A stretch of DNA of 6,835 bases from Methanobacteriota archaeon (GTDB lineage Archaea > Halobacteriota > Bog-38 > Methanoflorentales > Methanoflorentaceae): contig JAJRBK010000079.1 in assembly GCA_028679495.1 (NCBI GenBank), forward strand, positions 1 to 6,835, written 5' to 3'. The notes under the pieces were generated by a model. The model ran no database searches. It worked only from the letters and a program-made list of their open reading frames with translations, and was not told the DNA's origin. Numbering within the stretch: the first letter of the stretch is position 1; each line of letters begins with the position of its first letter. A program made the position numbers and the translations under genes. This document shows, piece after piece, positions 1-6,202 of this stretch.

Positions 1-2
1 GC

Positions 3-83
3 GCGAATTTTACACAAGGTTTAGTCACTGAACAGCCTCAACACGGGTTGGGTGATTTAACAGGACAGGAGGTCCAAACATGA
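3..83 (+). CDS. 3' end of an unidentified upstream gene (partial)
   Basis: A reading frame is open from the left edge and encodes 26 residues (ANFTQGLV... to ...GQEVQT) before a TGA at 81-83. The stop overlaps the tpiA ATG as ATGA, an arrangement typical of translationally coupled operon genes. The other two forward frames stop at 24 and 31, so this is the only forward frame that could carry a gene tail. I do not recognise the family from so short a tail, and a non-coding leader for tpiA remains possible. Confidence 0.4.
   Translation, partial: ANFTQGLVTEQPQHGLGDLTGQEVQT
68..73 (+). promoter_or_regulatory. Shine-Dalgarno site of tpiA
   Basis: GGAGGT lies 6 nt before the ATG at 80 and is a near-perfect match to the archaeal anti-Shine-Dalgarno sequence. 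It fixes the tpiA start and shows that this organism uses Shine-Dalgarno initiation, at least for genes inside operons. Confidence 0.8.
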
Positions 84-733
84 AACCGCTTATTGTACTA
101 AACTTTAAGACTTATGCCGAAAGCACTGGGGAAAATGCACTGCGACTTGCGATGGCTGCGAAGCAAGTTGCAAGTGATTCAGGAGTTACTATCATCGTAG
201 TGCCGCAGATTGTCGATATCTTTTACATTTCACAGCATATAGAGATCCCAGTCTACGCGCAACACATAGATGGGATCGAATTTGGGGGACATACCGGACA
301 TGTCCTTGCAGAAGCACTGGCTCAAGCAGGAGCGCGTGGTACCCTGATTAATCATTCAGAGCGCAGGCTTAAGCTCGCAGAGGTCGATGCCGCTAATGAA
401 GCAGCGAAAAGAGCTCATTTGACGACAATAATTTGCACAAACAACATAGCTACCACAAGAGCGGCTGCCTCGCTTAATCCAGATTTTGTTGCTATAGAGC
501 CACCTGAGTTGATTGGTTCAGGTATTCCAGTTTCAAAAGCCAACCCTGAAGTGGTAACAGGCGCTGTAGAAGCCGCAAAAGGAATAAAGGTACTATGTGG
601 CGCTGGAATATCAAAAGGCGAGGATGTTAAAGCCGCTATAGAACTTGGAACGGATGGTGTGTTGCTTGCGTCAGGAGTGACAAAAGCCCCTGACCCAAAG
701 GAAGCGCTTCAAAATTTAGTAGCATTTGTTTAA
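80..733 (+). CDS. tpiA: Triosephosphate isomerase, archaeal type
   Basis: Interconverts dihydroxyacetone phosphate and glyceraldehyde 3-phosphate in cytosolic glycolysis and gluconeogenesis. The 217 residues form a compact TIM barrel, shorter than the roughly 250-residue bacterial and eukaryotic enzymes, as expected for the archaeal (usually tetrameric) branch. Catalytic residues are all visible: N8 and K10 in LNFKTY, H92 in INHSERR, and E140 in AIEPPELIG, followed by the phosphate-gripping loop. GAGIS (174-178) and LLASGV (195-200) supply the C-terminal phosphate-binding loops. The start is set by GGAGGT 6 nt upstream. An ATGA overlap with an upstream frame and a 15-nt gap to the next gene suggest a middle position in an operon. 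Nothing is missing or unusual, so the enzyme should be active. Confidence 0.96.
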   Translation: MKPLIVLNFKTYAESTGENALRLAMAAKQVASDSGVTIIVVPQIVDIFYISQHIEIPVYAQHIDGIEFGGHTGHVLAEALAQAGARGTLINHSERRLKLAEVDAANEAAKRAHLTTIICTNNIATTRAAASLNPDFVAIEPPELIGSGIPVSKANPEVVTGAVEAAKGIKVLCGAGISKGEDVKAAIELGTDGVLLASGVTKAPDPKEALQNLVAFV

Positions 734-748
734 TGCGACCCTGAACAG

Positions 749-1423
749 ATGGACGCTGAGCTTTGGAAACGCCTGCTGCGACTGTCACCTTATCAGCGTG
801 CTAAGAAAGCACGGATAAAGCGTGAACTTATAGGCCTGCTTTTGGCCACACCAACGCCGATTATTGCTGATGCAATGAATGGAAGAAACGTATTGAGTAC
901 TCTTAAGCCGCTGTTACCTCGTGCGAAAGTCGCAGGGCCTGTAATAACTGCACAAACAGATTCAATGGATTGGGGAACGACCGTACGTGCCATTGAAAGT
1001 GCTTCAGTAGACGACATACTTTTTATCTATAGTACAAGCTCTTTAGCATCAGTATGGGGTGGGCTCGCCTCGCGTGCAGCACAGCACCAAGGCCTCGCTG
1101 GAACAGTGGTATACGGGAGCTGCCGTGACATCTCGACAATCAGGGAACTCAAATACCCCACGTGGGCGCTCACGACAAACCCACGGGCCGGCAAGCCTTT
1201 AAACAAAGGCTTGGTGAACGTCCCACTTGTGGTTGATGAAGTCTCAATCCATCCAAGAGATTTAATAAAAGCCGATGAGGAGGGGGTCGTCGTCATCCCT
1301 GCATCGTTAAGTGCGACGGTTGCCAACAAGATTGTCAGCGTCATAGCGAAGGAGCGACTCATCGAAGATGGATTAAAGGCTGGTACAAGATTTAGCGACC
1401 TTCTTGATGATTTCTCCCCCTAA
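749..1423 (+). CDS. RraA / HMG-CHA aldolase-like family protein
   Basis: A 224-residue member of the RraA-like superfamily, which includes the RNase E inhibitor RraA, class II pyruvate aldolases (HMG/CHA aldolase) and proteins often mislabelled demethylmenaquinone methyltransferase. The signature runs from WGGLASRAA (103-111) through GLAGTVVYGSCRD (115-127) to IHPRDLIKADEEGVVVIP (167-184), the usual order in the family. The catalytic Arg-Asp pair is present as R126-D127. However, the position 21 residues before R126, acidic in the D-X20-R-D aldolase motif, is Gly105, and DGxxRD reads YGxxRD, as in E. coli RraA. Family membership is clear but aldolase activity is doubtful. The ATG at 749 is the only plausible start because an in-frame stop lies at 731-733. 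It has no clear Shine-Dalgarno site, and the 15-nt gap suggests coupling to tpiA. True substrate unknown. Confidence 0.82.
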   Translation: MDAELWKRLLRLSPYQRAKKARIKRELIGLLLATPTPIIADAMNGRNVLSTLKPLLPRAKVAGPVITAQTDSMDWGTTVRAIESASVDDILFIYSTSSLASVWGGLASRAAQHQGLAGTVVYGSCRDISTIRELKYPTWALTTNPRAGKPLNKGLVNVPLVVDEVSIHPRDLIKADEEGVVVIPASLSATVANKIVSVIAKERLIEDGLKAGTRFSDLLDDFSP

Positions 1424-1444
1424 CGCTGTTTTATATAGCATTAG
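1420..1444. promoter_or_regulatory. Inverted repeat around a TATA box (candidate operator)
   Basis: The arms CTAACGCT (1420-1427) and AGCATTAG (1437-1444) are complementary at 7 of 8 positions and are separated by 9 nt containing most of the TATA-like box of the next gene. A dimeric regulator bound here would block TBP. Since the downstream gene encodes a winged-helix protein, autoregulation is the simplest reading. This is inferred from sequence symmetry and position only. Confidence 0.4.
1429..1437 (+). promoter_or_regulatory. TATA-like promoter element of the winged-helix gene
   Basis: TTTTATATA lies in the 38-nt gap after the RraA-like gene, with its centre about 29 nt before the ATG at 1462. 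At normal archaeal TATA-to-start spacing, transcription would begin within a few bases of the ATG, giving a leaderless or nearly leaderless transcript. No strong Shine-Dalgarno site is present. Confidence 0.5.
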
Positions 1445-1461
1445 AGATTAAGAAAGAAGCA

Positions 1462-2016
1462 ATGGCTACCAATGAGCTTACCGATGTGTTTTTGCATAAG
1501 ATGCCTACGTCGCTATTGCTCACGGTCAGGCAATATGATCGAACATATGTTTCTGTTTTAGCTAAGGAGTGCAACTGCACCTATCCTCATGCTGTCAAAA
1601 CACTCTGGGGTATGGAGAGACTCGGATTGTTGACATCAGAAAAAGTCGGCAGAGTCAAATATGTGCAGCTTACCGATCGTGGTAAGCTCGTCGCGGATGC
1701 TCTTTATGAACTGGTGACCAATCTTGGAGCAAGCGACGCCCCCTACAGGAATGATTTCGACCACGTCAATCAAAAGATAAACAACGTTGTCAGAAAAGTA
1801 GCGACTATTCAAAAAGAGCTGGAAATGATGAAAAGCGTTGATGCAGATGAAGCGACACGCTTTAACAGAAGGCTTGGGCCTTACTATCGAGAGCTAAACG
1901 CTATTCAATTCCTTTTAAACTCACAGCCTAACAGCCCGCTTAATGCTAAGGCCGCTATGATAGCACGAACTCTTGATAGCGTGAAACATGAGATAAAGAA
2001 AAAGGAAAAAACATAA
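1462..2016 (+). CDS. Winged-helix DNA-binding transcriptional regulator with helical C-terminus
   Basis: A 184-residue protein with a MarR/ArsR-like winged helix in its N-terminal half. A helix at about 14-25 leads to YVSVLAKECNCTYPHAVKTL, with the likely recognition helix at 41-54, then MERLGLLTSEKVGRVKYVQLTDRGK (51-75), the classic end of the recognition helix plus beta wing. Residues 97-155 are strongly helical (heptad-like KINNVVRKVATIQKELEMM) and probably dimerise. The protein ends in a lysine-rich tail, KKKEKT. No ligand or metal site is obvious. It sits 38 nt after the RraA-like gene with its own TATA box inside an inverted repeat, suggesting autoregulation. Its targets may include the flanking metabolic genes, but nothing in the protein proves this. 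It ends 5 nt from the convergent cupin gene. Confidence 0.8.
   Translation: MATNELTDVFLHKMPTSLLLTVRQYDRTYVSVLAKECNCTYPHAVKTLWGMERLGLLTSEKVGRVKYVQLTDRGKLVADALYELVTNLGASDAPYRNDFDHVNQKINNVVRKVATIQKELEMMKSVDADEATRFNRRLGPYYRELNAIQFLLNSQPNSPLNAKAAMIARTLDSVKHEIKKKEKT
1995..2011 (-). terminator. Oligo-T terminator of the cupin gene
   Basis: Read on the minus strand, immediately after the stop of the nucleotidyltransferase-cupin gene, the sequence is TTTTTTCCTTTTTCTTT, a pyrimidine run of the kind that terminates archaeal RNA polymerase without a hairpin. On the plus strand the same bases are the AAA/AAG/GAA codons of the regulator's lysine-rich tail, so they appear to serve two purposes. Confidence 0.45.
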
Positions 2017-2021
2017 CGGGC

Positions 2022-2984
2022 TTACCGCACGGGGTAATAGTCTTTTACGCGCGTTGTGTCCTCTAAAAACGGAGTGGAAGCTTCGTACAAAATAGTATCT
2101 GTGCTGGCAACAATTGTGTGTCGCTCATAAGGCCGGATGTGGATGGTATCCCCAACTTCGAAATATTCCCTACGGTCCTCAAATTGGATGAAGCCTGTGC
2201 CACGAGTGATTAACATGGTCTCGTCCTTGTTCTTATGGAAGTGGTAAGATGACTGGAAGCCTTCGCGGATGTAAAGCTCTTTAAGCAGATACAGCTCAGT
2301 GATGATTTGCACCTTTTCATACCCCCACGGCTTTGCTGTTTTGTTGTGCCATTCTCTCGTAATCCGTGCCTTGCCATTTTCAGTGTAGAACGTATCCCAA
2401 AAGTTATATTCGTCGTAGTAAGCAAGATAGCCAAGATCGTCGAGGACGGGAAAAACGTTCTCTAATTCGTCACCGAGAACAAAATCAGATAAATCGAACC
2501 CATTTTTGATGCAAAGGATCCCGCCAAAAACCTCAGAGAATTCACAACAGTCGAATCTGTTCTCGCTATGGTTGATGTGATTCTGCGTATCTTCATAGGT
2601 TGTTGTGTACAACATTATCGGAGCCCCGGCTTTTGCGAATTTCATAATCATTTTCTTCAGATTTATGTCGGTAACAATGCCACCGTCGAGAAGCAACACA
2701 TCATCATCTATATCTGCAAGAAGGCGTGTGATAGTTTCAAAAGTTCGTTCGGTCTTTTTGTAAGTGAGTCGAATGCCTTTGCGTTCGTGTCCTAACGCGT
2801 TCTCTAGCATATCTGAGGATACGCCTGTTTGCAACGCTGCTTCGTTGATTCCAATCGTAGCAAGATCAAGGAGTAGCTTGTCGATTACTTGGAAATCAGG
2901 CTTTAGGTCGATAAGCGCGTTCGATCGATCTGCCTCGACGCTCTTCTTCTTTCCATAACCATCGCATAAAATGAGCGCTTTCAT
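2022..2984 (-). CDS. Fusion of a degenerate sugar nucleotidyltransferase-like domain and a cupin (type II phosphomannose isomerase-like)
   Basis: A 320-residue protein numbered from the ATG at 2984. The N-terminal half (1 to about 215) follows the nucleotidyltransferase fold: MKALILCDGYGKKK (1-14), a helix ending in IGINEAALQTG, and a LLLDGGIVTD strand (97-106) where a catalytic Asp is expected. The GxGxRxxP core is degraded (GYGKKKS, no TRLxP), so nucleotidyl transfer is doubtful. The C-terminal half (218-320) is a clear cupin opening with KPWGYEK, as in type II mannose-6-phosphate isomerases. Motif 1 fits G(X)5HXH(X)4E(X)6G exactly (G242, H248, H250, E255, G262), and motif 2 supplies G278, P285 and H289, so the metal site is intact. 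A GTG at 2999 would add five residues but lies too close to the TATA box to be transcribed. Diverges from a glycosyltransferase gene, consistent with sugar-phosphate isomerisation, epimerisation or sensing. Confidence 0.8.
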   Translation of the reverse strand: MKALILCDGYGKKKSVEADRSNALIDLKPDFQVIDKLLLDLATIGINEAALQTGVSSDMLENALGHERKGIRLTYKKTERTFETITRLLADIDDDVLLLDGGIVTDINLKKMIMKFAKAGAPIMLYTTTYEDTQNHINHSENRFDCCEFSEVFGGILCIKNGFDLSDFVLGDELENVFPVLDDLGYLAYYDEYNFWDTFYTENGKARITREWHNKTAKPWGYEKVQIITELYLLKELYIREGFQSSYHFHKNKDETMLITRGTGFIQFEDRREYFEVGDTIHIRPYERHTIVASTDTILYEASTPFLEDTTRVKDYYPVR

Positions 2985-3002
2985 GTCTAACCCTTTCACT
3001 TG

Positions 3003-3012
3003 TTAATTTAAA
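3003..3012 (-). promoter_or_regulatory. TATA-like promoter element of the cupin fusion gene
   Basis: TTTAAATTAA on the minus strand is centred about 24 nt before the ATG at 2984. This spacing predicts a start of transcription at or next to that ATG, and it places the alternative GTG at 2999 upstream of the transcript. Confidence 0.5.
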
Positions 3013-3076
3013 GACTATATGACCTTTTTGACCTGTGTAAGACTTCCGACGTCTTTTCGTTGTGAGCTGACCGAAG

Positions 3077-3085
3077 TTTTATTAA
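3077..3085 (+). promoter_or_regulatory. TATA-like promoter element of the GT4 gene
   Basis: TTTTATTAA is preceded by CCGAAG, a possible BRE. It would start transcription near 3106 and leave a leader of about 55 nt before the ATG at 3162, which has GGAG at 3149-3152. The 177 bp between the two divergent genes otherwise show no coding potential that I trust. Confidence 0.4.
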
Positions 3086-3161
3086 CCGAGGTATCGCAAT
3101 AGGCAGTGTGAGAATTCCAAAAACGACTTCAATGGTATTACGAAGCATGGAGAAGCTGTAG

Positions 3162-4337
3162 ATGAACATCGCTATGGTAACGAGCTGGTCACCGAGACAT
3201 TGCGGCATAGCAACGTACAGTTCAGAACTTGTTGCCGCTTTACGAAGAGTTGGTCACAAAGTGAGCGTTGTGTGCCACGTGGACGAAGAATTCGGTGGGC
3301 ACCGCGAGAAGGATGTGTACCCTGTCATCAACAACGACGATCCCGGGTGGGACGAGGACGTATACCGTGCAATAAAGGAGATCAAGCCCGATGTAGTGCA
3401 CATACAGCACGAATATGGGTTGTATATCACCCACGGCGATTATGGAGGAAGGATTCTTACCTTGCTTTTCCGCCTCAAGCTCGATAAGATACCAACTGTC
3501 ATGACCTATCATTCCATTTATACGTCGCTCGATCGTCCAGAAGCAACATTCACAGATCTCAGTTTAAGGCTGCTGGATTCCGCCATTGTTCATGCAGAAG
3601 TCCAGAAACTCTTTCTCCCTTACAACCTCGATTGGATACCCCATAACGTGCACGTGATAGCGCACGGCGCAAAGGACGTTGTGCCTGACCCAAAGGCCAA
3701 GGAGCGCTTCGGATTGGTTGGCAAGAAAGTCGCTCTATGTATAGGCTGGTTTGAACCGAACAAGCGTTTTGAAGACGTCGTGAAACTATGGCCTGAGATT
3801 ATTCAAGACGCCGGCAAAGACGCGATGCTAGTTATCGCAGGCGACGCTCGTCCTGGTTCTGACACGGGCATCAAATACAAAGATAAGCTGTTAAAAGCTA
3901 TTGACCAGTCGCCAGCGAAGGATAACATCAAAACGATAATAGGCGCGTTTGATCCTGAGACTTATGACAGTATCATTTCTGCATCAGATTTTGTAGTCCT
4001 TCCCTACAAACACGCTTCACAAAGTGGCAATCTGGCCCATTCCTTCGCTCTTAACAAGCCTGCTATTGTGTCTTCGCTTGAAGGATTGAAGGCTGAGATA
4101 GAAGCAAGCGGCGCTGGGATCGCTGTTGCAGCCAACGACATGGAAGAACTTAGAAAGGCTATTACTATTCTCCTCACGAGTGACTTGATGCTCAAGACTT
4201 ACAGTGAACACGCGAAAGGATACGTTGCTAACCACATCGTGTGGGAGAATGTGGCAAAGAAGCATACGCTCGTGTACGAAAACGCGATTGACCGTGTGAC
4301 TTACGGAACAAAAATCCAAACGCACCAGACGATCTAG
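3162..4337 (+). CDS. Glycosyltransferase family 4 (GT-B) protein
   Basis: A 391-residue cytosolic GT-B retaining glycosyltransferase. The N-terminal acceptor domain opens with MNIAMVTSWSPRHCGIATYS (1-20), the usual GT4 start with the glycine loop. PDVVHIQHEYG (76-86) and MTYHSIY (114-120) are further typical strands. The donor domain begins near 186 (KKVALCIGWFEPNKRFEDVV) with the base-contacting GWFEPNKRF at 195-203. The end of the nucleotide-sugar site is SQSGNLAHSFALNKPAIVSS (286-305), in which the usual first Glu of the EX7E motif is replaced, as in SQSG-type GT4 proteins. There is no signal peptide or transmembrane segment. The start is supported by GGAG 9 nt upstream and by the family N-terminus. 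Donor and acceptor cannot be read from sequence. Its neighbours, a PMI-like cupin fusion and a GalT-like enzyme, point to glycoside or surface-glycan synthesis. Confidence 0.88.
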   Translation: MNIAMVTSWSPRHCGIATYSSELVAALRRVGHKVSVVCHVDEEFGGHREKDVYPVINNDDPGWDEDVYRAIKEIKPDVVHIQHEYGLYITHGDYGGRILTLLFRLKLDKIPTVMTYHSIYTSLDRPEATFTDLSLRLLDSAIVHAEVQKLFLPYNLDWIPHNVHVIAHGAKDVVPDPKAKERFGLVGKKVALCIGWFEPNKRFEDVVKLWPEIIQDAGKDAMLVIAGDARPGSDTGIKYKDKLLKAIDQSPAKDNIKTIIGAFDPETYDSIISASDFVVLPYKHASQSGNLAHSFALNKPAIVSSLEGLKAEIEASGAGIAVAANDMEELRKAITILLTSDLMLKTYSEHAKGYVANHIVWENVAKKHTLVYENAIDRVTYGTKIQTHQTI

Positions 4338-4357
4338 GTTTGTTCGAAATCGACTAC

Positions 4358-4366
4358 AATTATAAA
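4358..4366 (+). promoter_or_regulatory. TATA-like promoter element of the CBS-ParB gene
   Basis: AATTATAAA lies in the 42-nt gap after the GT4 gene, centred 27 nt before the GTG at 4389 and only 18 nt before the TTG at 4380. Neither codon has a Shine-Dalgarno site, so leaderless initiation at the GTG is the best fit. Confidence 0.45.
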
Positions 4367-4388
4367 CTGATCAGCCACTTTGGCAGAA

Positions 4389-5126
4389 GTGTTTGCGGAG
4401 CCAGAGGAATTGGTAAGCGTTAAAGAGTATATGTCCGCTCCGGTGGTTGCGCTTGCGCCTCATACCACTGCTGCAGATGCGATAGATCTTATTGTGATGA
4501 CGGGACACAACGGGTTTCCTGTAGTCGTTGACAATGAAGTAGTTGGTGTGGTGACAAGCGCTGACTTGATCCGTGCGAAGCAGTTCGAGACGATAGCAGA
4601 CGTTATGACACCGGACCCCCTCACAGCAGAACCCGATGATGACCTCGTTAGCATAGCTGGGGTCATGGCGTTCAATCACATTCATCATCTTCCTATCATA
4701 GAGGGCAGGCGTCTTGTCGGGATCGTGACTTCCACTGACATGCTACGCGCGAGCGTCGAAAACATTATTTCTGAAAACATTGAGCGGATTTTCACTTTCT
4801 TTCAGTCCTTGCACCCCGATGCACGAATCGGACATACCAGGGTCGAAGTCGCTTCGCTCATCCCTACCCAGAAGCTTCTTGATCCTGCAGAACTGCAACT
4901 ACGAGACGAGCAATTCAAGCACGGTGTGATATACCCAATTGTTGTGGCAGTAAAGGGCAGTCGCACGTACATCATTGATGGCCATCACAGGGCGTACTTA
5001 GCAAACAAACTCAAGATAGAAGAGATTCCGGCGTTTTATATTGAGGGCGACCTGGGCATTGTAAAAACTGCAACAAGACTCGGTCTCAGATCACTAGATG
5101 ACATGACTTTGATTCCGAACAAATGA
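4389..5126 (+). CDS. Two CBS domains fused to a ParB/sulfiredoxin-like domain
   Basis: A 245-residue protein numbered from GTG 4389; a TTG at 4380 would add three residues. The first CBS domain spans about 9-65 (VKEYMSAPVVALAPHTTAAD, then GFPVVVDNEVVGVVTSADLI). The second spans about 69-122 (IADVMTPDPLTAE, then HHLPIIEGRRLVGIVTSTDML). Such tandem pairs usually bind AMP, ATP or S-adenosylmethionine. A linker helix leads to a ParB/Srx-like domain (about 150-222) with TYIIDGHHRAYLANKLKIEEIPAFYIE, where D197-H200-R201 form the DGHHR core. That motif occurs in chromosome-partitioning ParB but also in the archaeal free-serine kinase SerK. With no helix-turn-helix region, a DNA-partitioning role is unlikely. 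A kinase or adenylate-responsive regulator is more plausible, but neither is proven. It lies 51 nt after GT4 and 1 nt from the convergent GalT-like gene. Confidence 0.82.
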   Translation: MFAEPEELVSVKEYMSAPVVALAPHTTAADAIDLIVMTGHNGFPVVVDNEVVGVVTSADLIRAKQFETIADVMTPDPLTAEPDDDLVSIAGVMAFNHIHHLPIIEGRRLVGIVTSTDMLRASVENIISENIERIFTFFQSLHPDARIGHTRVEVASLIPTQKLLDPAELQLRDEQFKHGVIYPIVVAVKGSRTYIIDGHHRAYLANKLKIEEIPAFYIEGDLGIVKTATRLGLRSLDDMTLIPNK

Positions 5127-5127
5127 A

Positions 5128-6177
5128 CTATCCAAAATACTCTCTCATGTCTGCTGCCACTTTTTCAGGCATCGATTCGACGATGACTTCTTCGTGAAGT
5201 CGCTCCATGAAACCAGCATCGTTGTTGTAGTAACATTGGGGATAGGGGCGTGCGATAATCCTTACTATAAGTCTGAAACTCTCATCCTCACCAGGTGCTG
5301 AGAATGTGCTCAGGTTAAAGCTGTGAACGCCAAACAATGTGTAAGCTGTGAAGACCCTTTTAAGTCCTTTACTGAGATCAGAGATGGCTTTGCCATCTAG
5401 CTCGTACAACGAGGAGATGTTGCGAAATACACCACAAATCTCGTCGTTACCAAGCGGGACGTAGCTTGTAATCCACGAGATATCACCTATATCTCCGAGA
5501 AACCGGTGCTGTTCATCTCTTTCAGTCTCGAGCAAGTATAGCCAATAATTCTTGTTGCTTTCAGCAAAGTACCGCTTGCAGGCTGTTAAGTATAACGAAG
5601 CCAGATTGGTCGGGTGTTCGTCGACCGTGAGTTGAACATGTGGATGGACGACGCTCGCGCCTGCTGGCGGCAAAAAATTCCAGCTGAATCTTGGATAAAC
5701 TGCTCTCTCGTCGGCTGATTTCACGTAATTGAAGAACTTAACGCTCGCTTCAATGGTGTCTTGCATTTGTTTGAGCGTAAACTCGTCAATTCCCAAAAAA
5801 TGCTGTCTCGATACCGTCGCTACCGCATGATACTTTGCGAAAGGGAAAAGGTTGGGAAACACCGTGGTCTCTCCAACTTTAATTCGGCCCTCAGGTACCA
5901 ACGAGGGTGGAAACATTGGAGTTGCAGTCTTTATGTTGGCGGGACAAAAATAGCAGTTCTTGGCAGAAAGCTCAATAAGGTCGAAGTATCCCGTGCCGCT
6001 CTGTGCTTGCTTTTTCCGCTCGGATCGTTTCACATTTATCCGGCATGCTCTGCCTGTGAGAAGCTCTTTTCTATATTCTAACTTTTGCTTTTCTAAATTG
6101 AAGTTGTCCGCGGGGCTGCGTAGCTCAGATTCAACCAGCCATTTACGAAAAAGCTCGTGCAGATTAGTGACCTCCAA
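5128..6177 (-). CDS. Galactose-1-phosphate uridylyltransferase-like (HIT superfamily) protein
   Basis: A 349-residue protein from the TTG at 6177, close to the 348 residues of E. coli GalT. It should transfer a nucleotidyl group to a sugar 1-phosphate through a histidine intermediate. The active site aligns residue by residue with E. coli GalT: zinc ligands C75 and C78 (NCYFC), H126 (SRQHFLG) and H178; N167, G173 and S175 in NFLPPAGAS; nucleophile H180 in HPHVQ; and Q182. The preferred sugar and nucleotide are unknown, and a phosphorylase relative is possible. No ATG or GTG lies near the N-terminus. TTG 6279 is upstream of the TATA box at 6203-6209, while TTG 6177 or CTG 6162 (GGAGGT 7 nt before it) fit better. 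Likely partner of the nearby GT4 enzyme. Its tail is 1 nt from the CBS-ParB gene. Confidence 0.85.
   Translation of the reverse strand: MEVTNLHELFRKWLVESELRSPADNFNLEKQKLEYRKELLTGRACRINVKRSERKKQAQSGTGYFDLIELSAKNCYFCPANIKTATPMFPPSLVPEGRIKVGETTVFPNLFPFAKYHAVATVSRQHFLGIDEFTLKQMQDTIEASVKFFNYVKSADERAVYPRFSWNFLPPAGASVVHPHVQLTVDEHPTNLASLYLTACKRYFAESNKNYWLYLLETERDEQHRFLGDIGDISWITSYVPLGNDEICGVFRNISSLYELDGKAISDLSKGLKRVFTAYTLFGVHSFNLSTFSAPGEDESFRLIVRIIARPYPQCYYNNDAGFMERLHEEVIVESMPEKVAADMREYFG
6170..6175 (-). promoter_or_regulatory. Shine-Dalgarno-like GGAGGT that bears on the GalT-like start
   Basis: GGAGGT lies 7 nt before an in-frame CTG at 6162-6160, next to the first residues that look family-like (LHELFRKWL). 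It supports initiation at that CTG. If translation instead begins at TTG 6177, these bases are simply the codons for L-E-V. Confidence 0.45.
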
Positions 6178-6202
6178 CAGATTATAGCAAGCATTGACCT
6201 GC

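Noticed and set aside
1027..1362. Minus-strand 111-codon frame inside the RraA-like gene
   Set aside because: It lies wholly antisense to a gene with clear family motifs, and its own sequence shows no motif or initiation signal.
3008..3208. Minus-strand 66-codon frame with a hydrophobic stretch across the divergent promoter region
   Set aside because: It begins inside the GT4 gene on the opposite strand, runs over both promoters, has no Shine-Dalgarno site, and its membrane-like look comes from AT-rich codons.
688..3705. The shared string CCTGACCCAAAGG in tpiA and in the GT4 gene
   Set aside because: Both copies encode Pro-Asp-Pro-Lys in unrelated proteins with no flanking similarity, so this is coincidence and not a repeat element.
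4017..4325. Minus-strand 102-codon frame antisense to the end of the GT4 gene
   Set aside because: It is a shadow of conserved GT4 donor-domain codons, with no initiation site and no recognisable domain.
4980..5010. ParB-like motif taken as evidence for plasmid or chromosome partitioning
   Set aside because: There is no ParA gene, no parS-like site and no helix-turn-helix domain; the CBS fusion and sugar-gene context do not suit partitioning.
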